A stretch of 64,000 bases of DNA from an uncultured Bacteroidales bacterium (GCA_902771935.1 CACXYM010000007.1:124001-188000), one strand, 5' to 3'. Shown: positions 52,390-62,601, counted from the stretch's first letter. Notes: a model not told the origin generated them from the sequence alone. Numbers and translations: made by a program.

Positions 52390-53859
52390 TCATTGTACGG
52401 TTATAGTGGTTAGATAATTATATCCGGTAGCCTCCTCCCACACATTCTCGTTCGCAAAGCGGATGGAATACAGCGGGTTATCATGGAGTGATGGATATGG
52501 ATCCGGCAAGTTGAGATACATCTTGTACTCACCGTTCATAGCAGCATCTAGTGTGCAGGAGAGTGTGCATTTATGCAGTTCGCCTCCCATCCAGAAGCGC
52601 GGATCTTCGGCCTGTTTATAGACGAATTTCTTCGACGGGTCGTCCACGGAAACGAACACCAGTTCTACATCACGTTTGTTAGCCGGTGCAGCAAAGCCCT
52701 TATTACGGATAGCCAGTTGTACATCGAACTGTTGACCCGCTTGTGGTTCCTGTGTAGGATATGCCCAGCGCAGAACGAATCGATAACCGAGACGGCGTTT
52801 AATCTGCTCGTAGTGACCAGACGCCATCCACGAAGTGAGAATATCAGGATGGTAGGAATTACACATGTAAGACCAGTGGTATTTCTCCATCTCCTTGATA
52901 GCATTCGGAGCATTGGAATACTCACATTCCTTACAGCTCTCACCGCCCATAAGGGTGTATTTAGTATCTTCAGCCCAGAACTCGCGGTCTCCATCAACAT
53001 GGTACGTTCCTACATCGCTGGATGAGGACACAAAGCAGTCGTTATGACCAGCCCAGCGAGCCTTAGTAGTCTCCTTATAGGCTTCTTCGGGAGTCAAAGG
53101 TTTGACTTCCTGGCCACGCATTTTAAGATAGCGCATCTTGAACTGCGGTTGACGGAAGCAAATCTGGCGATCCTTCGGAACAACATTCATCAGGTGCTCG
53201 GCGATTACCCAATACGGCTCAAACTCATCGTCGTCGTATGGATTGTAAGGATAGTTCTCGGTGTAGTACCACTCTCCCCACGATCCGATAAAGCCGGCCT
53301 GAACGCAATAGATGACATCAGCATTCTTCTTCAGATAAGGAGCAATTTGATCTATATGCTTATTCGCCCACTCGGAAGTGGCATCCCAAGGCTTATCTTT
53401 GTTGTTGTGGTTGGATTTGTATGAAAAACGCAATACCACTTTGGCACCTCCTTTACGAAGTGCATCCATGTTTTTATCCAACCGCTCCAAGAACGCCGGA
53501 TCTATATCGCTTGCTATATAGTCAGTCAGATAATAGGAGTGCAGATAGAGCGTAATATGATTCTTTTCTCGGTCATTCGTAACCGTGCTTACATCCAGCG
53601 CATCCTCCAGATCGTCGGAGACATAGTACTTCTGCACGTAGAATCCTCTTTCAGGATTCGCCATCTGGGCGTAAGTCAAAGTGTAGTTAATACACCCCTC
53701 AGGCCCAGGTTCGTCGGGTACATCCTGTTCTTCAGGATCTACAACTGTTGGCTGTTCTTCCGGCGGAGCGGTTTCTTCCTCCTTCGACTTGGAGTTTGGC
53801 TCTTCATTGCAAGCCACAAAGAGCAACGCGACAGCGAATAATAGATATTTGCATTTCAT
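52390..53859 (-). CDS. DUF4874/DUF4832 lipoprotein
   Basis: A 489-residue lipoprotein. Lipobox FVAC (Cys about 17), then a Pro/Glu-rich linker (about 20-55). The N-terminal DUF4874-like part has YAQMANPERGFYVQKYY (about 62-78), RFSYKSNHNN and GFIGSWGEWYY (about 205), like the active-site side of a TIM barrel. The DUF4832-like part follows (GHNDCFVSSSSDVGTY, LGYRFVLRWA). Such proteins are thought to be glycoside hydrolase-like; activity is not established. Encoded within the SusC/SusD operon. Confidence 0.85.
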   Translation of the reverse strand: MKCKYLLFAVALLFVACNEEPNSKSKEEETAPPEEQPTVVDPEEQDVPDEPGPEGCINYTLTYAQMANPERGFYVQKYYVSDDLEDALDVSTVTNDREKNHITLYLHSYYLTDYIASDIDPAFLERLDKNMDALRKGGAKVVLRFSYKSNHNNKDKPWDATSEWANKHIDQIAPYLKKNADVIYCVQAGFIGSWGEWYYTENYPYNPYDDDEFEPYWVIAEHLMNVVPKDRQICFRQPQFKMRYLKMRGQEVKPLTPEEAYKETTKARWAGHNDCFVSSSSDVGTYHVDGDREFWAEDTKYTLMGGESCKECEYSNAPNAIKEMEKYHWSYMCNSYHPDILTSWMASGHYEQIKRRLGYRFVLRWAYPTQEPQAGQQFDVQLAIRNKGFAAPANKRDVELVFVSVDDPSKKFVYKQAEDPRFWMGGELHKCTLSCTLDAAMNGEYKMYLNLPDPYPSLHDNPLYSIRFANENVWEEATGYNYLTTITVQ

Positions 53860-53877
53860 ACCTTAAAGGATTGTTGA

Positions 53878-54624
53878 TTATTTCATTGTCTTGGTAAATT
53901 TCACATACAGCATATCCAGACGACCAATGTTTTCACCATTAGGAGAGTCTGTTTGCGGCAAGAAACCTACAGTAGCCGGTTCAAAGTTTTGGGTGAGCGT
54001 GATACCAAAGCCGAAACCTTCCTTGTTGAACTTATCCTTGCCCGGGATTTTCTCAATCATCAAACGTGCTTCGATGGTACTGTCATTTACGAACTGGCTC
54101 TCACCGGTCATTGTAGAGAGTAATGTCCAAGATTCCCAACCTTCTCCGTTAACTTCACCTTTCCATTCGGAAACAGAAGGAGAGTAATTAATAGGATCGC
54201 CTGTTTCAGTAAACAAAGAGCCCTCAAACATCAAGTCTGCGCAAGCATCTTTGAACAAATCGAAGTAACCACCTGTCTTAGTGCTATGGTCAATATCCAT
54301 GAAGAGGTGCATTACATCAATGTCTCTGTGTTTTGCATACTTAGCAGGATCAAAAACCATCATCCAGTTGATATACACCTCATCGGCATATACTTTAACC
54401 ATATGTACACCACCCCACAGCGCTTTAGGAGTGATTTTCGAAACAGCCACATTGCTTGGATCCAGTTTGTCCCAATCCGCTACAGATTTGTCTGTCACAC
54501 TGATGAGAGGTGTGTAATCTACACCGGGGTCATCTCCACCTTCATCTGGTTGATTTTTGTCTTTACATGCTACAAAAGTAAGAGTAGCTACGCACATAAG
54601 TGCAATGGTCCAATTGAGTTTCAT
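53878..54624 (-). CDS. Small lipoprotein of the SusCD operon
   Basis: A 248-residue lipoprotein; lipobox FVAC (Cys about 20), acidic linker (KDKNQPDEGGDDPG), then a beta-rich domain with DVMHLFMDIDHSTKTGGYFD (in part DIDHSTKTGGYF) and FGFGITLTQNF. I recognise no family. Being two genes after susC and directly after susD, it is in the position of a SusE/SusF-type surface glycan-binding protein, but that role is inference. Confidence 0.72.
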   Translation of the reverse strand: MKLNWTIALMCVATLTFVACKDKNQPDEGGDDPGVDYTPLISVTDKSVADWDKLDPSNVAVSKITPKALWGGVHMVKVYADEVYINWMMVFDPAKYAKHRDIDVMHLFMDIDHSTKTGGYFDLFKDACADLMFEGSLFTETGDPINYSPSVSEWKGEVNGEGWESWTLLSTMTGESQFVNDSTIEARLMIEKIPGKDKFNKEGFGFGITLTQNFEPATVGFLPQTDSPNGENIGRLDMLYVKFTKTMK

Positions 54625-54670
54625 AAGAATAAAATTTTAAGTGTTAATAATTATGTTAATTATAGGTTGA

Positions 54671-56362
54671 TTAATATCCGGGGTTTCGTTCGATACCACT
54701 CACCGTCCATTCTGCATAAGGAATAGGATATTGGATATGCGGTTCATCGCATGGTACGATTTTCCAGGGTTGGAGTCCGGGGTATTGGCGATTCATGCTC
54801 CGTTTATTGCGATAGACATCGAACATGCGGTGTCCTTCGAACGCTAACTCCAAGCGTCGTTCGTCCAGCACCACATCCAGCGCATTGGTATAACCGTGCT
54901 TGTTGGTAGTGGAGAACATACCTGTTGCAGGAATACCTGCGCGTTCACGAATGATATTGACATCATCGAACGCCTCTTTCTCCTTATTTTGATGTGCATA
55001 CGCTTCAGCACGATTGAGAATAACCTCCGCCCAACGCAATACAACCGGCGAAGAGAGTGTAGGACTACCATCCTGATAACCGAACTTAGTAGAGAAGAAC
55101 TTCGGATAGTTACCCGGCGAACGTTTAGCCATGTTTTCCGGCAAGAGAAGAACGGTACGATCCTCTGAGCCATAGTTTACATGGTACTCGTAATATTCGC
55201 CTTGGATAAGCCGTTTCTCCACTGTATAGGTGGTGCCTCCCTCTTTGAAAGAATAGGTATCGGTGCCTGAATCATAGACAGCGGTAAACAACTGAATATC
55301 GCGTTTCTCTTCCGAACCGGCCGTACCACGTGGCATAAAGACTTTGAGATCCGTACTGGGAGTTTCGTCTGAATACTGCGGACGAATAAACTCCGTGTAG
55401 CGTTTGTCCATCGGGTAACGCTCGTAGAGATTGAGAAGCGAGAAAGAAGGATAGATTTCTCCCCAACCGCCTCCGTCTCCGTTGTACATAGAACCGATAG
55501 CGGACTGTGCACGGTCTTCCGTAGCCTCGTGAGCAATGCAGAAGAGCGTCTCTTTCGAGTTTTTGGCGTTCTTGAAGTAGTCCCCAATATTGGGCTCCAA
55601 TTTGTCTGCAGGAGCCACACCGGCTTCCTTGAACATATTATCCACCGTCTTGATACAGTTGTCATAATCCTCCATATAGAGATACACGCGTGAAAGCAGA
55701 CCAAGAGCGGCTTCCTTGGACGGATAGCCTGCGTTGCCACGCGATTTGCCCATCAATTCGGCAGCTTTATTGAGGTCCTCTACAATCCGGTCATACACCT
55801 CGCCTACCGTGTTACGCTTCACTTCGGAATCTTTGTTAGAGGTTCGCAGTGGCACACCCATATTATCACGACCAAAGGAATACGGCTTCGCAAATAGCGT
55901 CACCATATTGAAATGAATCAAAGCGCGCATGAAATAGGCTTCGCCTAAAATCTGCTTGTTTTCCGCCTTGCTCTCATCAATACCTTCGATAAGCGTATTC
56001 GTCATGGAGATAATCTTATATCCCACCATCCACAGCGTACCAACATTCTGCAAGTTATCGGTCATCGTGTAAGTGGTTGCCTGGAAAAGCGGGTCGGTAC
56101 TCTTACCGGACAGACAAATGTTATCAGCTGGGAACTCCGCCATCTGGAAATAGTGACGGCAGTAGGTGTTACCGCTCGGCCACCCCAGATACTCAATTTC
56201 ATCCTTTAACAAGGAATAGCAACCATCCATAATGGTCGAACTGGACTCTTTGATAATCACATCGCTACTCTGCTCATCAGACGGATAGTAATCCATCTTG
56301 CAGCTCGCGAAACCGAGCATCATTGCGAGTACTACGGTTAGATATATTAGTTTTGTTTTCAT
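54671..56362 (-). CDS. susD: SusD/RagB-family glycan-binding lipoprotein
   Basis: Surface lipoprotein that lids the SusC channel and captures glycan. About 563 residues from ATG 56362 (upstream Met codons at 56368/56377 lengthen the signal peptide only). Lipobox FASC (Cys21), then the helical TPR core (ILGEAYFMRALIHFNMVTLFAKPY in parts: EAYFMRALIHF, TLFAKPYSFGRDN) and the C-terminal NIIRERAGIPATG, VLDERRLELAFEGHRMFD blocks, all diagnostic. Pairs with the SusC homologue 21-37 bases upstream. Confidence 0.94.
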   Translation of the reverse strand: MKTKLIYLTVVLAMMLGFASCKMDYYPSDEQSSDVIIKESSSTIMDGCYSLLKDEIEYLGWPSGNTYCRHYFQMAEFPADNICLSGKSTDPLFQATTYTMTDNLQNVGTLWMVGYKIISMTNTLIEGIDESKAENKQILGEAYFMRALIHFNMVTLFAKPYSFGRDNMGVPLRTSNKDSEVKRNTVGEVYDRIVEDLNKAAELMGKSRGNAGYPSKEAALGLLSRVYLYMEDYDNCIKTVDNMFKEAGVAPADKLEPNIGDYFKNAKNSKETLFCIAHEATEDRAQSAIGSMYNGDGGGWGEIYPSFSLLNLYERYPMDKRYTEFIRPQYSDETPSTDLKVFMPRGTAGSEEKRDIQLFTAVYDSGTDTYSFKEGGTTYTVEKRLIQGEYYEYHVNYGSEDRTVLLLPENMAKRSPGNYPKFFSTKFGYQDGSPTLSSPVVLRWAEVILNRAEAYAHQNKEKEAFDDVNIIRERAGIPATGMFSTTNKHGYTNALDVVLDERRLELAFEGHRMFDVYRNKRSMNRQYPGLQPWKIVPCDEPHIQYPIPYAEWTVSGIERNPGY

Positions 56363-56398
56363 AATCATTCTAATCATAAATCATAAATCTAAAATATC

Positions 56399-59398
56399 TC
56401 AGAATGAGATTTCAACTCCACCTTGAAACGTCCGTCCAACAGGGTAATTAGAGTTGTACAAACCTGCTAAGTAGTTCGTTCCGGACACGAGACTAATCTC
56501 GGGATCCATACCTGTGAACTTAGTAGCAGTAGCAAGGTTGTCCGCCGTAAAGTAGATACGGCACTTGGTCATCTTAGCCTTGCTGATTAGTTTAGTCGGG
56601 AATTCATATCCGACTGTAATGTTCCTCAAGCGGAAGAAGCTTCCGTCCTCCAAATAACGCGACGATACAGCATTGGAGTGTGAATCATTAGCGCTGACTG
56701 CCCGCGGGTGAGTGGCCACATCGCCGCTTTTCTGCCAACGAGTCCAGCCTTGTGCTGTGAGCGACATTTGGTTATAATCCGTATATGCACCATCGGCATC
56801 CGTTATTTGACGGGTAGCGTTGTATATCTTGTTGCCATACGTGAAGTTGGTGTTGACATGCAAGAAGATACCATTCCAACTGAGTTGGGTATTAAGACCT
56901 CCTGAGAACAGCGGACTGGCAGTACCAACTACATGTGCCTGAGTGGCATTATAGTCGCTGGTAGTGGTCTTATTGCCGGCAGCATCCAGCACATAATTGC
57001 CTTTGTCGTCCACTACGTACCACAGCGGGTCACCTGTCTCTTTGTCTACTCCAGCCCACTCTTTCATGTACCATGAGTAGATATCCTGACCTTCTTTAAT
57101 CTGCTGCGTCACATCCACCACCGTTTGTTGGATAGGTACACCGCCCGGAGTCTTGGTCACACGGTTCTGGTTGAAACCGATGTTAAAGCCAACATCCCAA
57201 CGCCATTTATTCATATCGATGATGTTTGCATCAATGCGATATTCAATACCGCGGTTACGAACCGAACCGGCATTTTGTGTCACTTTGAAGAAACCTGTTG
57301 ACGGAGCAACCGGCACATCCAGCAACAAGTCGGTATTATCCGTCTGGTACAGGTCGATAGACATATCTATACGCTTAATAAATGTCAAGTCGATACCTAC
57401 GGAAGCCATGTTTGCCGTTTCCCAATGCAGATCAGGACTAGCGAGACGGCTGGAGACAGCAGACACAGTGTTCTGATAAAGGTTCGACACACTATAGGTA
57501 GCCATGTACTGGTACGGCGGAATATTATTGTTACCCGTGATACCGTACGAAGCACGCAGTTTGAAAAAGCTGACGATATTCTGGTTCTTCATGAACTCCT
57601 CGTTACTAATCAACCAGCTGGCTGCTACGGACGGGAAGTGTCCTACACGATGGCTTGGAGCAAAGATTGAACTTGCCTCTGCGCGATACGTAGCCGTAAC
57701 GAAATACCGTTTTGCATAGTCGTAACTGGCTTGAACGAACACCGACCAGGAAGAACCCGGAATATTGTATCCGCCTACAGCATACGGAACAGATGCGTTG
57801 AGTGCGTCAATACCGTTCGGCATACCTGTACCGGCAGAATTGGTGTATTCCGATTTCCAAACACCGCACTCAAAACCTGCCATGGCGTTGAAGCTATGCG
57901 CACCCCATTGCGAACCACCCTTGAGAATATTGGTTGAGCCAAACGTCTTGCTCAATCCTACTCTCTCGCCCATATAACCGACTTTGTACGACGAGTCATA
58001 AGTGCGACGGTCGATGTATTCGGAGGATTTATAATAACTCGTTCCGAATGTATTGGTGGTTGAGAAATGCAACCAATCGGTAAAATGGACATTGAGTTGT
58101 AGCACTCCTGAGAATTCAAAGTTGTTGGACTTAGAATAGTTATACTGGGCAGAGTTCAGCGAGTTCCAATAGGAACCGCTATACCAAGGCTTTCCGTTGT
58201 CTGAACGGATACGGCTCTCGTCCATATAGATATAATCCTTAGTCGGCTTACCGTTTGCATCAAGCACATATGGGCAATCCCACGGCATTTTGTTGAATGC
58301 ATCATCCAGCATCATCCAAGACGGAGCATAATCAACGGTGGACTTGCTGAAGTCCAACTTAACATTCATATCCAGCCATTTAGCAATGTCGGCTTTTACG
58401 GAAGCATGTCCGCTGACTTTCTGCATCCCGGTTCCCATCAACGTTCCATCCTCTCCGAAGTAATCGAGCGAAACGTAGTATCCTACGTGCTCCGAACCGC
58501 CTCTGACAGCTACATTGTAGTTCTGGATAACACCTGTATGGAAGAATTCATCCTGCCAGTTCCAGTCTTGCTTGAGTAATTCTTTCGGGTGACTCTCGAT
58601 GAAAGCAGCCGGGCTAAACAAAGTCTTATGGTAGTTATACAGCTCCTTGGAGTCCATCATCTTGAAATTACCAAACAGAGCCTGCTTACCGCCGACCGTT
58701 CCCTTGATGTCTACACTGACTTTATCGCCTTTCTTACCGGACTTGGTGGTCACTACAATAACACCGCCAGCAGCCGCGGCACCATAGATACCTGTTGAAC
58801 CGGCATCTTTCAATACGGAGATAGTCTCTACATCGTTGGGATTGAACGTACCACCCATCACACCATCCACTACATAAACCGGAGCGGACGAAGCTGTGAT
58901 AGATCCTGTACCACGGATACGGATCTGTGCCGCATCACCAGGCTGACCACCAGCGTTAGTAACTTGTACACCGGCAATCTTACCTTGCAGCATGTTTCCC
59001 ACATCAGGCGTAGTAACATCGGTTAGTTGATCAGCATCAACCGTAACAACGGCGGAACTCAGTTCAGCTTTTTTTACAGCAGAATAACCGAGGGAAACGA
59101 CCTCTTGTAGTTGTTGTGCATCCGTCTCCATGATTATGCTCATCGTGGGTACGGCACGCACTTCGATAGTCTTGTAGCCCATGTAGGACAATTGCAAGGT
59201 CGCTTTGTCCGGCACACTCAGTTCGAAATTGCCGTCGAAGTCGGTGATGGTACCGGTCGTAGTACCTTTCACAAGAATACTGACACCTATCATGGGTTCA
59301 GAGGTGTCGGCATCAATCACCGTTCCCTTCACGCTGATGTCAGCAAAAGTCGCAACACTCAGCATCAGGCAGAAAATGAATGTTAGGTTTCGTTTCAT
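56399..59398 (-). CDS. susC: SusC/RagA TonB-dependent transporter
   Basis: Outer-membrane TonB-dependent porin that imports the bound glycan. The 999-residue protein begins with a signal peptide, then a carboxypeptidase-regulatory-like domain (about 20-95: VKGTVIDADTSEPMIGVSI in part), the plug (VGNMLQGKIAGVQVTNAGG, SSAPVYVVDGVMGG, VLKDAGSTGIYGAAAAGGVIVVTTK in parts) and a long barrel ending in the aromatic terminus TFQGGVEISF. Partner of the SusD gene downstream; the pair defines a polysaccharide utilization locus. Confidence 0.96.
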   Translation of the reverse strand: MKRNLTFIFCLMLSVATFADISVKGTVIDADTSEPMIGVSILVKGTTTGTITDFDGNFELSVPDKATLQLSYMGYKTIEVRAVPTMSIIMETDAQQLQEVVSLGYSAVKKAELSSAVVTVDADQLTDVTTPDVGNMLQGKIAGVQVTNAGGQPGDAAQIRIRGTGSITASSAPVYVVDGVMGGTFNPNDVETISVLKDAGSTGIYGAAAAGGVIVVTTKSGKKGDKVSVDIKGTVGGKQALFGNFKMMDSKELYNYHKTLFSPAAFIESHPKELLKQDWNWQDEFFHTGVIQNYNVAVRGGSEHVGYYVSLDYFGEDGTLMGTGMQKVSGHASVKADIAKWLDMNVKLDFSKSTVDYAPSWMMLDDAFNKMPWDCPYVLDANGKPTKDYIYMDESRIRSDNGKPWYSGSYWNSLNSAQYNYSKSNNFEFSGVLQLNVHFTDWLHFSTTNTFGTSYYKSSEYIDRRTYDSSYKVGYMGERVGLSKTFGSTNILKGGSQWGAHSFNAMAGFECGVWKSEYTNSAGTGMPNGIDALNASVPYAVGGYNIPGSSWSVFVQASYDYAKRYFVTATYRAEASSIFAPSHRVGHFPSVAASWLISNEEFMKNQNIVSFFKLRASYGITGNNNIPPYQYMATYSVSNLYQNTVSAVSSRLASPDLHWETANMASVGIDLTFIKRIDMSIDLYQTDNTDLLLDVPVAPSTGFFKVTQNAGSVRNRGIEYRIDANIIDMNKWRWDVGFNIGFNQNRVTKTPGGVPIQQTVVDVTQQIKEGQDIYSWYMKEWAGVDKETGDPLWYVVDDKGNYVLDAAGNKTTTSDYNATQAHVVGTASPLFSGGLNTQLSWNGIFLHVNTNFTYGNKIYNATRQITDADGAYTDYNQMSLTAQGWTRWQKSGDVATHPRAVSANDSHSNAVSSRYLEDGSFFRLRNITVGYEFPTKLISKAKMTKCRIYFTADNLATATKFTGMDPEISLVSGTNYLAGLYNSNYPVGRTFQGGVEISF

Positions 59399-59428
59399 GT
59401 TATGATTGTTTTGGTTAATATTGTCTTA

Positions 59429-61294
59429 TTACTTAACTTTCAATTGCAGAAGATAGTTTTTCTCAAACTTAACCTCTATCTTCGGGTTAGATCCGCTAAC
59501 CGCAAACTCACGAGGCTCATCCGCTGCATATTCAACGGCCGTATACTCTTTATCTGCATCCAACCCGCGCAATTCAAGCATTCCATCAAACGCATCAGCA
59601 TAAAATGCGTAGTATAGGGCATCATTTTGACGGATAACATGCGCCTCGGGATAATCGAATCCCCATGTATAGAGATTCAGATATTCTCCGCGGGCTAGAT
59701 TGTGCTCCTTGTATATCTTCATCCATTTACGTAGTAGAGATTCTTTCTCCGGCGTCAACTTAAACGGACCCTCATTCCAGTCGGGATTATCCTCTGGATA
59801 CGTGAACTTAGTTCCAATCACCGAACCGGTACCAATCTGGGTTGCATAATCATTACCACCATCAGTCAGTTCAATATGGTCTCCGTAATATGCCAAACCA
59901 GGCGCCATTGCCGCATACGCTTTGCGTTTCATACGCACTTGGCATGAAGACATCGGATCAGAAGCTACCGCCTGATTGATATGCGGCAGGATGAAATAAT
60001 TGACAGCACAACCACATGGACAAACCTGCACTACGGCATCCGGCTTATACGCGCGGGTGCAATCATACACTTTTTCAAAATAGGTAGGCATCTGCTCCGG
60101 TGCTTCCCATGGATTATCAAGCGCTGCCGATTCTCCGTAATCCGGCATACAGCAATTCAGATGTTGTCCGTCTATCTTCAAACCGTCGAAGTTCCATGTC
60201 TTGAGGAACATGTTTAGTAAATCTTTGGTGTACGCATCCGTCACTTCGCTTACCGGTGACAGATACCAACTATCCCACCACGTAATATATTCCGGAGCCC
60301 ACTCTTCTGTGCGAAGTATGATCTCGGGATGATCCTTAAGTATCTTCGTACCAGGATCTGCCGCTAACGGTGCCCACCATAGTTTAGCTTTGAGACCACG
60401 CTTATGAATCTCATCTGTGATATGACGCATGTCTTTGTCACCACCTGGGAAATACTCATTCGTATTCCAGTCGCCTTCAGCTATTTGATAACCATCATCT
60501 ACATCTACCCAGCGGAAACCTAATTCTGCTACTTTATCAAGCGTACCTAATACCATATTCATTTTAAAAGGACGACCGTACCCCCAAGCGCACCAAACGG
60601 GCTCAAAAGCTTCCGGCTCGGATGGTTGCATGTGTACGCCTTCATTCGCCTGCATATACTCAGAGAACGTACGCAATGCATTGAAATAATCGCCCTTATG
60701 CGAATAACGGAAAGCCTTGAAGCATTTCAGCGTATCACCTGTTGCCAGTTCAATCGGTTCAGGAAGATTAAATTGTAGACAAGCCGAAACAGTCTTGCCG
60801 TAGCGTTTCCACTCCACCGGCATCGAGATCATTCGCAATACAGGTTCAAACAAGCCAATAGCCACACCGCCATCACGCTGCCATAAATCGACCAACGGAA
60901 TACCGCCTCCGTAATCGGTATTGTTCATACCGAGGTAGTTACGTTGATAGAAACCTTCCGTCACAGGCAATACCCAGTCCTGACGCAGTGAGGTACTACT
61001 TGGCTGTAACGACCAAACAATTGTATCTTGTGCCTGTATCTCCATCCGGCATAGTTCATAGCCCTGCACCTTCACCGGTTTGCCAAGGTTGATAAACGAG
61101 GTCTCTATAACTTCCAAGCCTTCGACACCTTCTACCGGAGTCACTGTCTGTTGTTTGATAACATGCAGACCGGCTTGTTTAAACGGAAACGAACACATTT
61201 CCGCTTCTGCGCAGAAAAGACGATCGGTGCCATGCTTCGGTGCGCAAGCAACCATCATCGCCGCAATGCTCAAAAAGATAATAGACTTTTTCAT
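59429..61294 (-). CDS. GH36-like alpha-galactosidase/alpha-N-acetylgalactosaminidase lipoprotein
   Basis: A 621-residue glycoside hydrolase of clan GH-D. Lipobox MVAC (Cys about 16) puts it at the cell surface or periplasm. After an N-terminal beta domain, the TIM barrel has VWCAWGYGRPF (about 226), WVDVDDGYQI, FPGGDKDM, the nucleophile Asp in GLKIDGQHL (about 373) and the acid/base Asp in ASDPMSSCQ (about 446). A small C-terminal beta domain closes it. Retaining alpha-galactosidase-type activity is the likely reaction; a GalNAc preference is possible. ATG 61294 is preferred to TTG 61303. Confidence 0.86.
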   Translation of the reverse strand: MKKSIIFLSIAAMMVACAPKHGTDRLFCAEAEMCSFPFKQAGLHVIKQQTVTPVEGVEGLEVIETSFINLGKPVKVQGYELCRMEIQAQDTIVWSLQPSSTSLRQDWVLPVTEGFYQRNYLGMNNTDYGGGIPLVDLWQRDGGVAIGLFEPVLRMISMPVEWKRYGKTVSACLQFNLPEPIELATGDTLKCFKAFRYSHKGDYFNALRTFSEYMQANEGVHMQPSEPEAFEPVWCAWGYGRPFKMNMVLGTLDKVAELGFRWVDVDDGYQIAEGDWNTNEYFPGGDKDMRHITDEIHKRGLKAKLWWAPLAADPGTKILKDHPEIILRTEEWAPEYITWWDSWYLSPVSEVTDAYTKDLLNMFLKTWNFDGLKIDGQHLNCCMPDYGESAALDNPWEAPEQMPTYFEKVYDCTRAYKPDAVVQVCPCGCAVNYFILPHINQAVASDPMSSCQVRMKRKAYAAMAPGLAYYGDHIELTDGGNDYATQIGTGSVIGTKFTYPEDNPDWNEGPFKLTPEKESLLRKWMKIYKEHNLARGEYLNLYTWGFDYPEAHVIRQNDALYYAFYADAFDGMLELRGLDADKEYTAVEYAADEPREFAVSGSNPKIEVKFEKNYLLQLKVK

Positions 61295-61324
61295 GGCTTT
61301 CAACTGTTAACTGCCGACTTCAAC

Positions 61325-62425
61325 TTATCGGTACTCTGTAAGAATACGATATGCATTATCATGGTACAATTTCTTCAGCACCTCATCCGGCAAATTGAAT
61401 CCCGACAATGCCCAATGATAACCGTATTCAGGAACATAGAAATGCTCGTCATTTGTCTCCAATACATGGAAAATATTCTGGTACATTTCCGCGTCCATAC
61501 CATTGTCCGTACCGAAAAGCACGCGGTCTTGATACTTAATCAAAAACTCACGGGTAGCACGTGGGGTATGTGCCGACTCAGCTACACGGGCAGAGATATC
61601 GAAATACAAGTTAGGATACTTATCCAGTAACTTACCCAGACGTGGCAGGTCATGCGTCATATTCAAGTAATGGCACGCAATAAAAATCGTCTTTGGATTC
61701 TCGCGAACAGCATTCTCAAATGTCTCCATCAGTTTGTCATAACCATAGCAGTTCGTGGTATCTACATGCCATGTTACGGCATTCACCAAACCATCATTCG
61801 TTGCATCCATCGGCAGATACATCCAATACGGTTCAGCGATATGAATACTAATCGGCATTTTTAACTCGCCCGCTTTCTCTATTAGCGGTTTCACACGCGG
61901 GTCATTAATATGTATATCCTTACCGTCAGCAGGACGTGCATAGGTGTCCCCTTCGCCTTTGTCGCCTAACTCACCTATTCCGACTGCGCCCAACTGCTTG
62001 CAACGCTCCAATGCCTTAATTCCACATTCTGGCCATTCCTCGCCGTCAATTCCAGTATAATCAAAGCAGCACCAGAATTTGAAATGATCCTTATAAGGCG
62101 CATAGGCCTCAACATACTCTTCAAAAGGACGACCAATCCATGAGCAATGCATAACCGCCGTATTCAAGACGCCCACTCTGTCCATTGTCTTTGTCCACTG
62201 CGCGATCTCTTCTTCGCTCGACGCATAGTCATGGGCATGCATATCGATGATGTCGAACTTGGCACGCTCCACATGAGTCTTCGGAATGTTGTTAATCACT
62301 TCAGGTGCAAAATCTTTCAGCAAAATAGTTGCAGCAGGATTAGCTGCCTCTTGTTCACCCTCCTTTGAAGCAGTGCATCCTGCCAAAAGGGCGATAGAAA
62401 TAATAAGAAATACGTGGTTTTTCAT
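61325..62425 (-). CDS. Amidohydrolase (Amidohydro_2) lipoprotein
   Basis: A 366-residue metal-dependent hydrolase with lipobox LAGC (Cys17). TIM-barrel metal motif DMHAHDY (His63, His65), then ISIHIAEPYWMYL (about 199), FIACHYLNMTHDLPRLG (about 254) and the closing Asp in LFGTDNGMDAEM (about 320). The family (PF04909) covers lactonases, decarboxylases and related enzymes; the reaction here is unknown. It is unusual as a surface/periplasmic lipoprotein and as first gene of a SusCD operon, with a weak promoter at 62446-62478. Confidence 0.83.
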   Translation of the reverse strand: MKNHVFLIISIALLAGCTASKEGEQEAANPAATILLKDFAPEVINNIPKTHVERAKFDIIDMHAHDYASSEEEIAQWTKTMDRVGVLNTAVMHCSWIGRPFEEYVEAYAPYKDHFKFWCCFDYTGIDGEEWPECGIKALERCKQLGAVGIGELGDKGEGDTYARPADGKDIHINDPRVKPLIEKAGELKMPISIHIAEPYWMYLPMDATNDGLVNAVTWHVDTTNCYGYDKLMETFENAVRENPKTIFIACHYLNMTHDLPRLGKLLDKYPNLYFDISARVAESAHTPRATREFLIKYQDRVLFGTDNGMDAEMYQNIFHVLETNDEHFYVPEYGYHWALSGFNLPDEVLKKLYHDNAYRILTEYR

Positions 62426-62445
62426 ATAGGTACATTTTTACGAGC

Positions 62446-62478
62446 GCAAAATTACTGCTTTTTTCTTATATATACAAT
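62446..62478 (-). promoter_or_regulatory. Probable promoter of the utilization operon
   Basis: Minus strand ATTG (62478-62475, one mismatch to TTTG), 20-base spacer, TAATTTTGC (62454-62446). The -7 element is exact, the -33 element weak, which fits an operon that needs release or activation. Predicted leader about 15 bases before the ATG at 62425. Confidence 0.6.
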
Positions 62479-62563
62479 AGATAAAAACATGTTTCATAAC
62501 ATATTTTTTAATAATATTTACGTAACAAACTATATTTCAGCATCTTACAACATATTAACGTGC

Positions 62564-62594
62564 TTTCGTAACGTTTCGAAAAAACAATCGAAAC
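62564..62594. promoter_or_regulatory. Candidate operator of the DeoR-family regulator
   Basis: Perfect inverted repeat GTTTCGA (62573-62579) / TCGAAAC (62588-62594), preceded by a further TTTCG at 62564, so TTTCG occurs twice 10 bases apart and CGAAA twice 12 bases apart. DeoR-type repressors often bind such repeats. It lies 8 bases upstream of the regulator's own -33 box and between the divergent promoters. Confidence 0.5.
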
Positions 62595-62601
62595 ATTTTT
62601 A

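Noticed and set aside
55177..55740. 187-codon minus-strand open frame within susD
   Set aside because: Frame-shifted shadow of the SusD core; no start context and no recognisable domain.
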